Below are positions 24,789 through 33,244 of a DNA stretch of 64,000 bases, piece after piece. The notes under the pieces were generated by a model. It saw only the letters and a program-made list of their open reading frames with translations. It was not told the DNA's origin and did no database searches. Each line of letters opens with the position of its first letter. Positions within the stretch are counted from its first letter, which is position 1. The stretch is from Saccharothrix syringae (GTDB lineage Bacteria; Actinomycetota; Actinomycetes; Mycobacteriales; Pseudonocardiaceae), in NCBI RefSeq assembly GCF_009498035.1, contig NZ_CP034550.1:6820001-6884000 (forward strand), written 5' to 3'. The translations under genes were made by a program, and so were the position numbers.

Positions 24789-25433
24789 TCAGCGCCTGGT
24801 GAGCAGGAACCCGTGCTCGGTCAGGTAGTCCAGGCCGAACTTCTCGACCATCCGGTGCTCCGGCTTGGGCTCGTCGTGCAGGTGCTCGATGTCGAACGCG
24901 TCGAGGTAGTAGCCCGCCACGTCGTCGGGCCCGACGGCGAACGGCGGCTCGGGCAGGACCGGCCGGTACTCCAGCGTGTTGAGGAAGTACCGGGACCCCG
25001 GCCTGGTCAGCTCGACGATCTTGGCGGTGTAGCGCCGCCGCATCTGCTCGGGGAACGCGATCAGCGACGCCCGGTCGTAGACCAGGTCGATCGGCCCGAG
25101 GTCGGCGGCGGTCAGCTCGAACAGGTCCGCGCAGTGGATGACGACGTTCCCGCTGCGGAACACACCCGGCCGCTCCTCGACCACGTCGAGGCCGTTGTCG
25201 TCGAAGAACTCCCGCACCGCCCTGGGCACCAGCTCGACCCCCACGACCTCGGCGGCGTGCCCGGCGAGGAACAGCATGTCGAGCGTCTTCCCGCACAGCG
25301 GCACCAGCACCCGCGCGCCGCGCAGGTCCTCCCGCTCGGCCAGGGCCAGCGCGTGGGGGTGCACCCGGTTGAGGTGGAAGCTCGTCTTGGTACCGCCCAG
25401 TTCCCAAGACTCCACCCAGAATCCCGCTTCCAC
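24789..25433 (-). CDS. Thiopurine S-methyltransferase-family methyltransferase
   Basis: A 214-residue class I SAM-dependent methyltransferase from a GTG preceded by GGAGG. The TPMT-family SAM site VLVPLCGKTLDMLFLAGHA is near residues 42-60, with the acidic VVGVELVP strand following. DLVYDRASLIAFPEQMR matches the family substrate and cofactor segment. The N-terminal WVESWELGGTKTSFHLNRVH is also diagnostic. Bacterial TPMT homologues methylate thio-, seleno- or telluro-compounds and halides; the physiological substrate is unknown. It is a stand-alone gene flanked by hairpins. Confidence 0.88.
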   Translation of the reverse strand: MEAGFWVESWELGGTKTSFHLNRVHPHALALAEREDLRGARVLVPLCGKTLDMLFLAGHAAEVVGVELVPRAVREFFDDNGLDVVEERPGVFRSGNVVIHCADLFELTAADLGPIDLVYDRASLIAFPEQMRRRYTAKIVELTRPGSRYFLNTLEYRPVLPEPPFAVGPDDVAGYYLDAFDIEHLHDEPKPEHRMVEKFGLDYLTEHGFLLTRR

Positions 25434-25516
25434 GGCCGCCCCCTCCTCGGAATGTGCCAGTCGAGGGATTACTCGCTCGATCCCGCACCCCGCGTTACGG
25501 CCGCGTCGATGTGACC

Positions 25517-25561
25517 GCCGTCACCGGCACGCGTCGGACTGCCGCGCGTGCCGGTGACGGC
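25517..25561 (-). terminator. 17-bp stem hairpin after the ricin-hydrolase gene
   Basis: A 17-bp perfect stem (25517-25533 with 25545-25561) and 11-base loop lie 45 bp past the stop of the hydrolase gene on the minus strand, before the methyltransferase gene. Confidence 0.6.
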
Positions 25562-25606
25562 CGTTCCCCCTCGACGACCGGGGCGGCTCCCACGCCCCGG
25601 TCGCGA

Positions 25607-27013
25607 TCAGAAGTTCTTCTTGGCCACCACCCAGGGCGCCCTCGACGCCAGCCCGGACGGTTCGAGGATGTAGTTGCGCGCCGTCTGGTTGCCGTTGAGG
25701 ACCATGTCGAGGAACTGCACGAGCGTGGTCACGCCGTCGTTCATCTGGTAGCCGGTGATGAAGCCGCCGTGGCCGGCCTGGGGGTGTTCGGCCAGGACGG
25801 TGGGCACGGTGGTCAGGTTGTAGTTGGCCCGGGTGTTCTCGTAGGCGACGTCGGAGGAGCCGCCGTCCATGTAGAGCACCGGCGCGTGGAGCTTGGCCAG
25901 CTCGGAGCGCGAGTAGCCGAAGGAGCCGTCGGCGAAGAGCCCGCTGTTCAGCGAGACGGTGGCGTCGACCCGGCGGTCCTGGGCGGCGATGAGGGCTTCC
26001 AGGCCGCCGCACGAGTGGCCCGCGGTGGCCACCCTGGTCAGGTCCAGCCGCTGGGACAGCGCCGCGCCGGAGCGGTTCTGCTCGCGCTCGGCCCAGGTGA
26101 TGGCGTCGGTCAGCAGCGAGGGGATGGGGGAACCGCTGGGCAGGCCGTTGGCCGAGCCGTTGACGGAGCCGATGTCCACCACGGCGAAGCCCTTCGACGC
26201 GACGGTGGTCAGCAGTTGGACGACCTCGCTGTTGTTGGTGTGCGCGCAGGCGCCGTTGCCGAAGGCGATGACCGGCAGGGGGCGGCCGAGGGCCTGCGGG
26301 TTGGTGGGGCGGAACACGGTGAAGCGGTTGTCGCCGTACGCGCCTTCACGGGTGACCGGGAAGCTGTTCTCGACCATGGGACGACCACCCGGCTGGGACG
26401 ACGTCGTCGTGGTCGTGGTGGTCGTGGTCGTCGGGTTGGTCCCGCCGACCTGGACGAGCTGCCACTGCTGGTTGGCGCCGCCCCAGTCGCTGTACTGGAC
26501 GATGTTGCCGCCGTCGTTGGTCGCCGCGCCCTGGACCTCGACCGCCTTGTTGCTGTTGCGGTTGACCAGGCGCACGTAGCCGCCGTCGGAGTCGGCCAGC
26601 CGGAACTGCTGGTTGTTGGTGTTGTTGTCGGTCCACTGCACGATCGAGCCGCCGTCGGCGGTGGAGTAGTTGTAGACGTCGAGCACCTTGCCCGACAGCC
26701 GGGACTTCACCCGGTAGTAGCCGCCGCCGGAGTCGACGAACTGCCACTGCTGGTTGTTGCCGTCGCTGCGGGTCCACTGGGTGATCCGCGCGCCGTCGTT
26801 GGTGGCGAAGTTGTAGACGTCCAGCGCTTTGCCGCTGTTGCGGTTGACCAGGACGTACCACGCGGTGGTGTCCACGGTCGCCGCCGACGCGGGCGCGGCG
26901 CCGAGCGCGACCACGAGCCCGCCGAGCAGCGCGGCGACGACGGCGACGACACCGGCCAGGCGGCGCCCGCGGACTGGTGGGACGGTGGTGGGCGGGTGGC
27001 CTGATCCGGCCAT
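25607..27013 (-). CDS. Secreted alpha/beta hydrolase with N-terminal ricin-type lectin domain
   Basis: A 468-residue precursor read from the ATG at 27013, eight bases after GAGGAG. Signal peptide ends at APASAA. A RICIN/CBM13 domain follows with three repeats (WYVLVNRNSGKALDVYN, YRVKSRLSGKVLDVYN, YVRLVNRNSNKAVEVQ), then a 10-Thr linker. The C-terminal domain is an alpha/beta hydrolase of the chlorophyllase/PETase-like group: oxyanion region FGNGACAHTNNSE, nucleophile GHSCGG, acid DGGSSDV and His in AGHGGF. Lectin before hydrolase is the reverse order of its neighbours. It probably de-esterifies a carbohydrate-linked substrate outside the cell; specificity is unknown. Confidence 0.85.
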   Translation of the reverse strand: MAGSGHPPTTVPPVRGRRLAGVVAVVAALLGGLVVALGAAPASAATVDTTAWYVLVNRNSGKALDVYNFATNDGARITQWTRSDGNNQQWQFVDSGGGYYRVKSRLSGKVLDVYNYSTADGGSIVQWTDNNTNNQQFRLADSDGGYVRLVNRNSNKAVEVQGAATNDGGNIVQYSDWGGANQQWQLVQVGGTNPTTTTTTTTTTSSQPGGRPMVENSFPVTREGAYGDNRFTVFRPTNPQALGRPLPVIAFGNGACAHTNNSEVVQLLTTVASKGFAVVDIGSVNGSANGLPSGSPIPSLLTDAITWAEREQNRSGAALSQRLDLTRVATAGHSCGGLEALIAAQDRRVDATVSLNSGLFADGSFGYSRSELAKLHAPVLYMDGGSSDVAYENTRANYNLTTVPTVLAEHPQAGHGGFITGYQMNDGVTTLVQFLDMVLNGNQTARNYILEPSGLASRAPWVVAKKNF

Positions 27014-27325
27014 GGGCGTGCTCCTCTTCAACGACGACTACATCAGCGCGGCCAATGCGGGAACCGAAAACGGGCGCACGGACCGGGGCGCCACTGCCGC
27101 GGGCGCCAATCGCATTAATCAAACTGTGTAGGACGACCCCCGCGTGGTCAAGACGCGCCGAAACTATTTCGCGTGAATAACCGGACGAACCGGCCGCATT
27201 GTGGACTGCTAAACGTAACGTGAATTCCTTTAGCCGGGTGGCCGCCGACCTGTGGACGTGGACTCCACGGTGAACCGAACACCCGGCGTTACGATCAAAC
27301 AAGCTCGCACATGCTGCTGCGGATA
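27014..27325. promoter_or_regulatory. Divergent regulatory region between the ricin-hydrolase and GH59 operon
   Basis: This region is AT-rich for this genome. It contains two copies of ATCAAAC (27118-27124 and 27294-27300), also seen at the GH30 promoter, and a GTGGA-N7-TCCAC inverted repeat near 27252-27268. On the minus strand TTGACC (27146-27151) and TACACA (27125-27130) could be the hydrolase promoter, although the 15-base spacing is short. Gene regulation here is probably shared with the GH30 group. Confidence 0.4.
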
Positions 27326-27355
27326 TTGCCAGTGAACCCAACAAAGTGCTACACA
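27326..27355 (+). promoter_or_regulatory. Probable promoter of the GH59-GH27-GH5 operon
   Basis: TTGCCA (27326-27331) and TACACA (27350-27355) are separated by 18 bases, an acceptable HrdB-type promoter. Transcription would start near 27362, leaving a leader of about 127 bases that contains an intrinsic terminator. Confidence 0.5.
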
Positions 27356-27400
27356 CTTCTACAGACGGCCGTGGTGGCAGTCCCCTACCGATGAGCAATC

Positions 27401-27424
27401 GGCCGTGTCCGGCACGGCCTTTTT
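27401..27424 (+). terminator. Intrinsic terminator in the GH59 leader (possible attenuator)
   Basis: GGCCGTG-TCCGG-CACGGCC followed by TTTTT is a textbook rho-independent terminator (7-bp stem, 5-base loop, 5 T), located 65 bases before the GH59 start and downstream of the likely promoter. The left arm GGCCGTG is also present at 27367-27373, so the right arm could pair with either copy. This offers a simple terminator/antiterminator switch, or marks the end of a short leader RNA. Confidence 0.7.
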
Positions 27425-27488
27425 CCGCTGCCCTCGTCCCAGAGCACGACCGCGCACCCCGACTGGATCAGAGAGGATCTGGTGAACG

Positions 27489-29891
27489 ATGCACGCACGT
27501 CGAGCAAATGCCGGAAGGAGACTGCCCGCCTTAGCCCTGGCGGTCGTCCTGACGGCCGCGGGCGCAACGGCGGTGAACGCCCCGCCGGCACAGGCGGCCA
27601 CCTCGATCGCGGTGAACGGCGGTGCCACCGGGAGGGTGTTCGACGGGGTCGGCGCGATCAGCGGCGGGGGCGGCAACTCCCGGCTGCTGGTCGACTACCC
27701 CGAGCCCCAGCGCTCGCAGGTCCTGGACTACCTGTTCAAACCCGGCTACGGCGCGGCGGTGCAGCTGCTGAAGCTGGAGATCGGCGGGGACGCCAACTCC
27801 ACCGACGGCGCGGAACCGAGCCACCAGCACGTCCGCGGTGACGTCAACTGCAACGTCGGCTACGAGTTCTGGCTCGGCGAGCAGGCCGTGGCCCGGAACC
27901 CCGACATCAGGCTGATCGCCCTGCCGTGGGCCGCGCCGGGCTGGATCGGCGGCGGCAACTTCTGGTCCCAGGACATGATCGACTACGACATCTCCTGGCT
28001 GAACTGCGCCAAGCAGCACGGCCTGACCGTCCACTACATCGGCGGCTGGAACGAGCGCGGCCACAACAAGACCTGGTACCAGAACCTGCGCTCGGCGCTC
28101 AACGCCAACGGCTACGGCGCCGTGCAGATCGTCGGCGACGACAGCTTCGGCTGGTCCACCGCCGACGACATCCTCAACGACCAGGCGTTCCGGGCGGCCG
28201 TCGGGGTCGTCGGCGCCCACTACCCGTGCGGCTACCTGGGCGCCGCCACCTCGTGCCCGTCCAGCGCCAACGCCGTCGCCACCGGCAAACCGCTGTGGGC
28301 CAGCGAGTTCGGGTCGCAGGACCACGTCGCCGGCTCGGCGCCCTACATCCGCAGCATCACCCGCGGCTACCTCGACGGCCAGATGACCGGCTTCGTCAAC
28401 TGGCCGCTGGTGGCCGCGCTCTACCCGAACCTGCCCTTCAGCACCGACGCCCTGGCGGTGGCGCCCTCGCCGTGGTCCGGCGCCTACCGGCTGGGCCGCA
28501 GCCTGTGGGCCAACGCCCAGGTCGCCCAGTTCACCCAGCCGGGCTGGCGGTTCCTGACCGGCTCGGCGAGCGGCTACCTCGGCGGCAACCGCAACAACGG
28601 CAGCTACATCTCCCTGAAGTCCACCAACAACACCGACTACTCGACGGTCTACGAGACCTCCACGGCGAGCGCCGCGCAGACCGTGGACGTCGCCGTGACC
28701 GGCGGCCTGAGCGGCGGCGCGGTGCACGTGTGGTCCACCGACCTGGGCTCCGCCAACCCCGCCGACTGGTTCGTCCGGCAGCCGGACGTCACGCCGACCG
28801 GGGGCCGGTACTCGCTCACCCTGCAACCGAACCGGATCTACTCGGTGACCACCACCACCGGCCAGGGCAGGGGGACGGCGACGAGCCCGGCGAGCGCGCC
28901 GCTCGCGCTGCCCTACTCGGACGACTTCGACGCGTACGCCTCCCGCACCCAGGCCAGGTACTTCTCCGACATGCAGGGCTCGTACGAGGTGCGCCCCTGC
29001 GCGGGCGGCCGGACCGGCCAGTGCCTGCAGCAGGTCACCCCGATTCGCCCGATCGAGTGGCAGGACGACAGCGACGCCTTCGGCCTGGTCGGCGACACGA
29101 CCTGGAACAACTACAAGGTCAGCGTCGACGTCAACATGCAGCAGGCCGGCACCGTGACCCTGCTCGGCCGGGCGAACACCCAGCTGCGCCCGCAGGGGCA
29201 CCAGGCGGCCTACCAGCTGCGGCTGGCCAACACCGGGGCCTGGGCGATCGCCAAGAGCACCACCTCCGGCACGCTGACCACCCTCGCCTCGGGCAGCCGG
29301 GGGCAGCTCGGGCTGAACACCTGGCACAACGCCTCGCTGAGCTTCTCGGGCACCCAGATCACCGCCGCCCTCGACGGCACCACCCTGGGCACGGTCACGG
29401 ACGGCTCCTACGCCGCCGGGCAGGTCGGCCTCGGCGTGGTCGGCTACCAGACCAACATGTTCGACAACCTGTCGGTCACCGCGAACAACGGCGGCGGGGG
29501 CGGCACGGTCGGCGCGATCCGCGGGCAGGGGTCGGGTCGCTGCGTCGACGTGCCCAACCAGTCCCAGGCCAACGGCACCGTGACGGTGCTGTGGGACTGC
29601 AACGGCGGCGCCAACCAGAGCTGGACGCTGACCGCGGCCAAGCAGCTCGTGGTCTACGGCGGCAAGTGCCTGGACGTCGCCAACCGCGGCACGGCCGACG
29701 GCGCCGCGGTCGACATCTACGACTGCAACGGCGGCACCAACCAGCAGTGGACGGTCAACTCCGACGGCACGATCGTCGGCGTCGGTTCGAACAAGTGCCT
29801 CGACGCCACCGGCGGCGCCACCGCGAACGGGACGCCGCTGGAGATCTGGACCTGCAACGGCGGCTCGAACCAGAAGTGGAGCATGTCATGA
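27489..29891 (+). CDS. Secreted GH59 beta-galactosidase (galactocerebrosidase-like) with ricin-type lectin domain
   Basis: An 800-residue precursor with a signal peptide ending at PPAQAA. The GH59 catalytic domain starts FDGVGAISGGGGNSRLLVDY; the acid/base Glu is in IGGWNERGHNKTW and the nucleophile Glu in LWASEFGS. A beta-jelly-roll/lectin-like part (about 480-660) follows, as in mammalian galactocerebrosidase. A C-terminal RICIN domain has three repeats ending with Q-x-W (NQSWTL, NQQWTV, NQKWSM). It should remove terminal beta-galactose outside the cell. The GH27 gene overlaps its stop (ATGA). Substrate is more likely plant galactan than glycolipid, judged by the operon. Confidence 0.9.
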   Translation: MHARRANAGRRLPALALAVVLTAAGATAVNAPPAQAATSIAVNGGATGRVFDGVGAISGGGGNSRLLVDYPEPQRSQVLDYLFKPGYGAAVQLLKLEIGGDANSTDGAEPSHQHVRGDVNCNVGYEFWLGEQAVARNPDIRLIALPWAAPGWIGGGNFWSQDMIDYDISWLNCAKQHGLTVHYIGGWNERGHNKTWYQNLRSALNANGYGAVQIVGDDSFGWSTADDILNDQAFRAAVGVVGAHYPCGYLGAATSCPSSANAVATGKPLWASEFGSQDHVAGSAPYIRSITRGYLDGQMTGFVNWPLVAALYPNLPFSTDALAVAPSPWSGAYRLGRSLWANAQVAQFTQPGWRFLTGSASGYLGGNRNNGSYISLKSTNNTDYSTVYETSTASAAQTVDVAVTGGLSGGAVHVWSTDLGSANPADWFVRQPDVTPTGGRYSLTLQPNRIYSVTTTTGQGRGTATSPASAPLALPYSDDFDAYASRTQARYFSDMQGSYEVRPCAGGRTGQCLQQVTPIRPIEWQDDSDAFGLVGDTTWNNYKVSVDVNMQQAGTVTLLGRANTQLRPQGHQAAYQLRLANTGAWAIAKSTTSGTLTTLASGSRGQLGLNTWHNASLSFSGTQITAALDGTTLGTVTDGSYAAGQVGLGVVGYQTNMFDNLSVTANNGGGGGTVGAIRGQGSGRCVDVPNQSQANGTVTVLWDCNGGANQSWTLTAAKQLVVYGGKCLDVANRGTADGAAVDIYDCNGGTNQQWTVNSDGTIVGVGSNKCLDATGGATANGTPLEIWTCNGGSNQKWSMS

Positions 29892-31486
29892 ACACCCCAC
29901 CCCGGTGGCGGTCGGCGACGCGCGCGGTCCTGTCGGCGGTCGTGGTGGCCGCCGCGCTGACCGTCGCCGGACCGCAGGCCCCGCCCGCGCTGGCCCTGGA
30001 GAACGGTTTGGGCCGCACGCCGCAGCTCGGCTGGAACGACTGGAACAGCTTCGGCTGCAACGTCAACGAGACCCTGGTCCGGCAGACCGCCGACGTCATG
30101 GTCTCCAGCGGCATGGCCGCGGCCGGCTACCAGTACGTCAACATCGACGACTGCTGGTCGACCAGGCAGCGCGACTCCGCCGGCAACCTGGTGGCCGACC
30201 CGGTGAAGTTCCCCAGCGGCATCAAGGCGCTGGCCGACTACGTGCACGGCAAGGGCCTGAAGCTGGGCATCTACTCCTCGGCGGGCACGACGACCTGCGC
30301 GGGCTACCCGGCGTCGCTGGGCTACGAGCAGCGCGACGCGAACCTGTGGGCGTCGTGGGGCATCGACTACCTCAAGTACGACAACTGCGGCGACCACCAG
30401 GGCCGCAACGGCCAGCAGCGCTACAGCGCCATGCGCGACGCGCTGCTGGCCACCGGCAGGCCGATCTTCTACAGCCTGTGCAACTGGGGCCAGGAGAGCG
30501 TGTGGACCTGGGGCGCGCCGGTCGGCAACTCCTGGCGCACCACCGGTGACATCGCCGGCAACTGGAACTCGGTGATGGGCATCCTGGACGCCCAGGCCGC
30601 CCTGACCGCCTACGGCAAGCCCGGCGGCTGGAACGACCCGGACATGCTGGAGGTGGGCAACGGCCTGACCGACACCGAGTCCCGCGCCCACTTCAGCCTG
30701 TGGGCGCTGCTCAATGCGCCCCTGATCGCAGGCAACGACCTGCGCGGCATGAGCGCGACCACCCGCTCGATCCTGACCAACACCGACGTCATCGGGGTCA
30801 ACCAGGACTGGGGCGGCCGCCAGGGCTACCGGCTGCGCGACGACGGCAACACCGAGGTCTGGGTCAAGCCCATGGCCAACGGCGCGCGGGCCGTGGTGCT
30901 GCTCAACCGCAACTCCGGCAGCACGACCATCTCCACCACCGCGACCCAGGTCGGCCTGGGCAGCGGCACGTCCTACAGCGTGAAGGACCTGTGGTCCAAG
31001 GCGACGAGCACCACCACCGGCACGATCAGCGCGTCGGTGCCCGGGCACGGGGCCGCGATGTTCCTCGTCTCCGGTGGCGGCACGCCGCCCCTCGAGGTCA
31101 CCAGCGCGCTGCGCGGCACGGGCTCGAACCGGTGCCTGGACATCACCGGCGCGTCCCAGGTCGACGGCGCCCTGCTGGAGATCTGGGACTGCCACGGTGG
31201 CGCGAACCAGAGCTTCACCTCCACCTCCGCCGGTGAACTGCGCGTCTACGGCGGCACGAAGTGCCTCGACGTCTACGACCGGGGCACGGCCAACGGAACC
31301 GCGGTGGAGCTGTGGACCTGCAACGGCCAGGACAACCAGCAGTTCCGGCTCAACTCCGACGGGACCATCACCGCCGTCGGCGCCAACAAGTGCCTGACCG
31401 CCGCCGGCGGCGGCACCGCCAACGGCACCAAGGTGCAGATCTGGGACTGCACCGGTGCGAGCAGCCAGAAGTGGACCCGCGTCTGA
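29888..31486 (+). CDS. Secreted GH27 alpha-galactosidase / beta-L-arabinopyranosidase with ricin-type lectin domain
   Basis: A 532-residue precursor; the ATG overlaps the GH59 stop by 4 bp, which fixes the start. Signal peptide ends near PPALA. The GH27 domain begins LGWNDWNSFGCNVNE; the nucleophile Asp is in DYLKYDNCGD and the acid/base Asp in GGWNDPDMLEVG. A short beta domain leads into a RICIN domain with three Q-x-F/W repeats (NQSFTS, NQQFRL, SQKWTR). Actinobacterial GH27 enzymes with this layout cleave alpha-galactosides or beta-L-arabinopyranosides from arabinogalactan; motifs do not separate the two. Confidence 0.92.
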   Translation: MNTPPRWRSATRAVLSAVVVAAALTVAGPQAPPALALENGLGRTPQLGWNDWNSFGCNVNETLVRQTADVMVSSGMAAAGYQYVNIDDCWSTRQRDSAGNLVADPVKFPSGIKALADYVHGKGLKLGIYSSAGTTTCAGYPASLGYEQRDANLWASWGIDYLKYDNCGDHQGRNGQQRYSAMRDALLATGRPIFYSLCNWGQESVWTWGAPVGNSWRTTGDIAGNWNSVMGILDAQAALTAYGKPGGWNDPDMLEVGNGLTDTESRAHFSLWALLNAPLIAGNDLRGMSATTRSILTNTDVIGVNQDWGGRQGYRLRDDGNTEVWVKPMANGARAVVLLNRNSGSTTISTTATQVGLGSGTSYSVKDLWSKATSTTTGTISASVPGHGAAMFLVSGGGTPPLEVTSALRGTGSNRCLDITGASQVDGALLEIWDCHGGANQSFTSTSAGELRVYGGTKCLDVYDRGTANGTAVELWTCNGQDNQQFRLNSDGTITAVGANKCLTAAGGGTANGTKVQIWDCTGASSQKWTRV

Positions 31487-31623
31487 GCCCGTCCCGACGG
31501 GTGCGCCCCGGTCACCCCCTGGTGGCCGGGGCACGCCGCGGCGCGTGCTCGACACCGCCGCGATCCGGTGCCCGGACCGGGCGGAGAGCCCGGCAGTCGT
31601 CGACGTTCCCGAGGAGATCAACG

Positions 31624-33105
31624 ATGAACTCTTCACCCTCCCGCCGCGGGCGCCTCGCCCGGCGGTCGCTGACCGCCCTCGTGGCGACCGCGCTCACGGC
31701 GGCGGCGAGCCTCGTCGCCCTCGCCCCACCGGCCCTCGCCGCCACCAGCCAGTTCCGCGGCATGAACTGGGCCGTGCTGGGCGACAACTTCAGCACCGGC
31801 ACGCTCGTCGTGCAGGGCCTGAACCAGTCCGACAGCAACGCGACGGTGCGGGCCAAGGCCAACGCCCTCTACGACGACATGGCCGCCACCCTGGGCGTCA
31901 ACACCGTCCGGCTGCCCGTCAACACCCACACCGTGGCCAACACGAGCTGGTGGAACGCCTACCGCGGCGCCATCGACGCCGCCACCGAGCGCGGGTTCAA
32001 GGTCATCCTCGCCTACTGGGAGGACGGCGCGGCCTCCGGCGGCCGGATCACCAACCTCGCCGCGTGGCACGCGATGTGGTCCAGCGTGATCAGCGCCTAC
32101 GGCTCGAACGGCAACGTCTACTTCGAACCGATGAACGAGCCGCACGGCTACTCGTCGGCGGACTGGCGCAACGTCGCCGCGAACTGGCTCGGCCAGCACA
32201 CGGCCGCGGCGCCGAGCCGGGTGCTGATCGGCGGCACGGGCTTCAGCCAGGACCTGCGGGACGTCTGCAACGACAGCCGCTTCAACTCGACGCTGCTGTC
32301 GTTCCACCACTACGCCTTCTTCTACAGCCCGATGACCTACGACGCCTTCCGCAGCCACATCCAGGAGCGACTGGGCAACTGCGCCTCCCGCGCGGTCGCG
32401 ACCGAGTTCGGCGCGCCGATGTCCACCGGCTTGAACTACGGCGACGCGAACAGCACCGACAACTTCGTGCGCCACATCCGCGCCATGGCCCAGGTCATGC
32501 GGGACAACCGGATGGGCGGCACCTACTGGCCGGCGCTCGGCGGCAAGCCGGGCACCATCGGCTACGACTGGTACTCGATGTACGCGCTGAGCGGCAGCGG
32601 CACCAACCTCGACCTGACCGTCCGCAACGCCTCCGGCGCCGACCGGATCCGGTACGCCTGGGGCGACGGCTCCACGACCCCGCCGGGCACGTACTACCGG
32701 CTCGACGCGCGCCACAGCGGCAAGGCCATGGACGTCCAACAGCCGAACACCGACAATGGCGCGCGCGTCGGCCAGTACACCTACGGCGGCAACGCGTGGC
32801 AGCAGTGGCAGTTCGAGGACGCCGGCAGCGGCTACTGGCGCATCGTCAGCCGCCACAGCGGGAAGTGCCTCGACGTGGTGAGCGCGTCGACCGCCGACGG
32901 CGCCGAGCTGATCCAGTACACCTGCGGGACCGGCACCAACCAGCAGTTCCAGCTGGTCGCCGACGGCGGCTACTTCCAGCTCCGGGCGCGGCACAGCGGC
33001 AAGTGCGTGGACGTGCCCGCCGCGTCGACCGCGGACGGCGCGGTCCTCAAGCAGTACCCGTGCAACACCGGCACCAACCAGCAGTGGTCGCGCACCACCG
33101 TGTGA
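31624..33105 (+). CDS. Secreted GH5-like glycoside hydrolase with ricin-type lectin domain
   Basis: A 493-residue precursor with a GAGGAG site before the ATG and a signal peptide ending PPALAA. The catalytic (beta/alpha)8 domain, about residues 42-330, has RLPVNTHTV, YFEPMNEPHGY with the acid/base Glu, FHHYAFF, and VATEFGAP with the nucleophile Glu, all consistent with clan GH-A family 5. A RICIN_like domain with three repeats (YYRLDARHSGKAMDVQQ, WRIVSRHSGKCLDVVS, FQLRARHSGKCVDVPA) completes it. It is the third gene of the GH59-GH27 operon, 137 bp after GH27 and before a strong terminator. Endo-acting on a beta-glycan is likely; substrate not assigned. Confidence 0.87.
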   Translation: MNSSPSRRGRLARRSLTALVATALTAAASLVALAPPALAATSQFRGMNWAVLGDNFSTGTLVVQGLNQSDSNATVRAKANALYDDMAATLGVNTVRLPVNTHTVANTSWWNAYRGAIDAATERGFKVILAYWEDGAASGGRITNLAAWHAMWSSVISAYGSNGNVYFEPMNEPHGYSSADWRNVAANWLGQHTAAAPSRVLIGGTGFSQDLRDVCNDSRFNSTLLSFHHYAFFYSPMTYDAFRSHIQERLGNCASRAVATEFGAPMSTGLNYGDANSTDNFVRHIRAMAQVMRDNRMGGTYWPALGGKPGTIGYDWYSMYALSGSGTNLDLTVRNASGADRIRYAWGDGSTTPPGTYYRLDARHSGKAMDVQQPNTDNGARVGQYTYGGNAWQQWQFEDAGSGYWRIVSRHSGKCLDVVSASTADGAELIQYTCGTGTNQQFQLVADGGYFQLRARHSGKCVDVPAASTADGAVLKQYPCNTGTNQQWSRTTV

Positions 33106-33124
33106 CGGCGGCTGATCGGCGGCA

Positions 33125-33162
33125 GGCCCCCGGCGCCGAGCCAGTGCTCGGCGCCGGGGGCC
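33125..33162 (+). terminator. 17-bp perfect stem terminator ending the GH operon
   Basis: GGCCCCCGGCGCCGAGC and its exact inverted copy enclose a 4-base loop (CAGT), 19 bp after the GH5 stop. It is a very stable hairpin without a T-run. Confidence 0.65.
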
Positions 33163-33204
33163 GAGCCGTTCCCGGACCCGCTGTGCTCCACTTCACGGGA
33201 TTGC

Positions 33205-33234
33205 TATAGCGCTATACCTATCGTTTTGTAGGTA
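33205..33234. promoter_or_regulatory. Two overlapping palindromes, probable MarR operator
   Basis: TATAGCGCTATA (33205-33216) is a perfect 12-bp palindrome. TACCTA-N8-TAGGTA (33215-33234) is a second inverted repeat that overlaps it by two bases and ends 10 bp before the MarR start. MarR dimers usually bind 16-20 bp inverted repeats, so the second is the better candidate operator, and the pair suggests autoregulation of the marR-MFS unit. Confidence 0.65.
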
Positions 33235-33244
33235 ACTTGTACGG

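Noticed and set aside
18738..25514. Very long plus-strand open frames opposite the solute-binding, GH30 and LacI genes
   Set aside because: Low-complexity Val/Gly/Arg-rich products without motifs; the minus strand carries the recognised genes.
27125..27151. Promoter of the ricin-hydrolase (TTGACC / TACACA, minus strand)
   Set aside because: Spacing of 15 bases is too short for a confident call; mentioned only within the regulatory-region entry.
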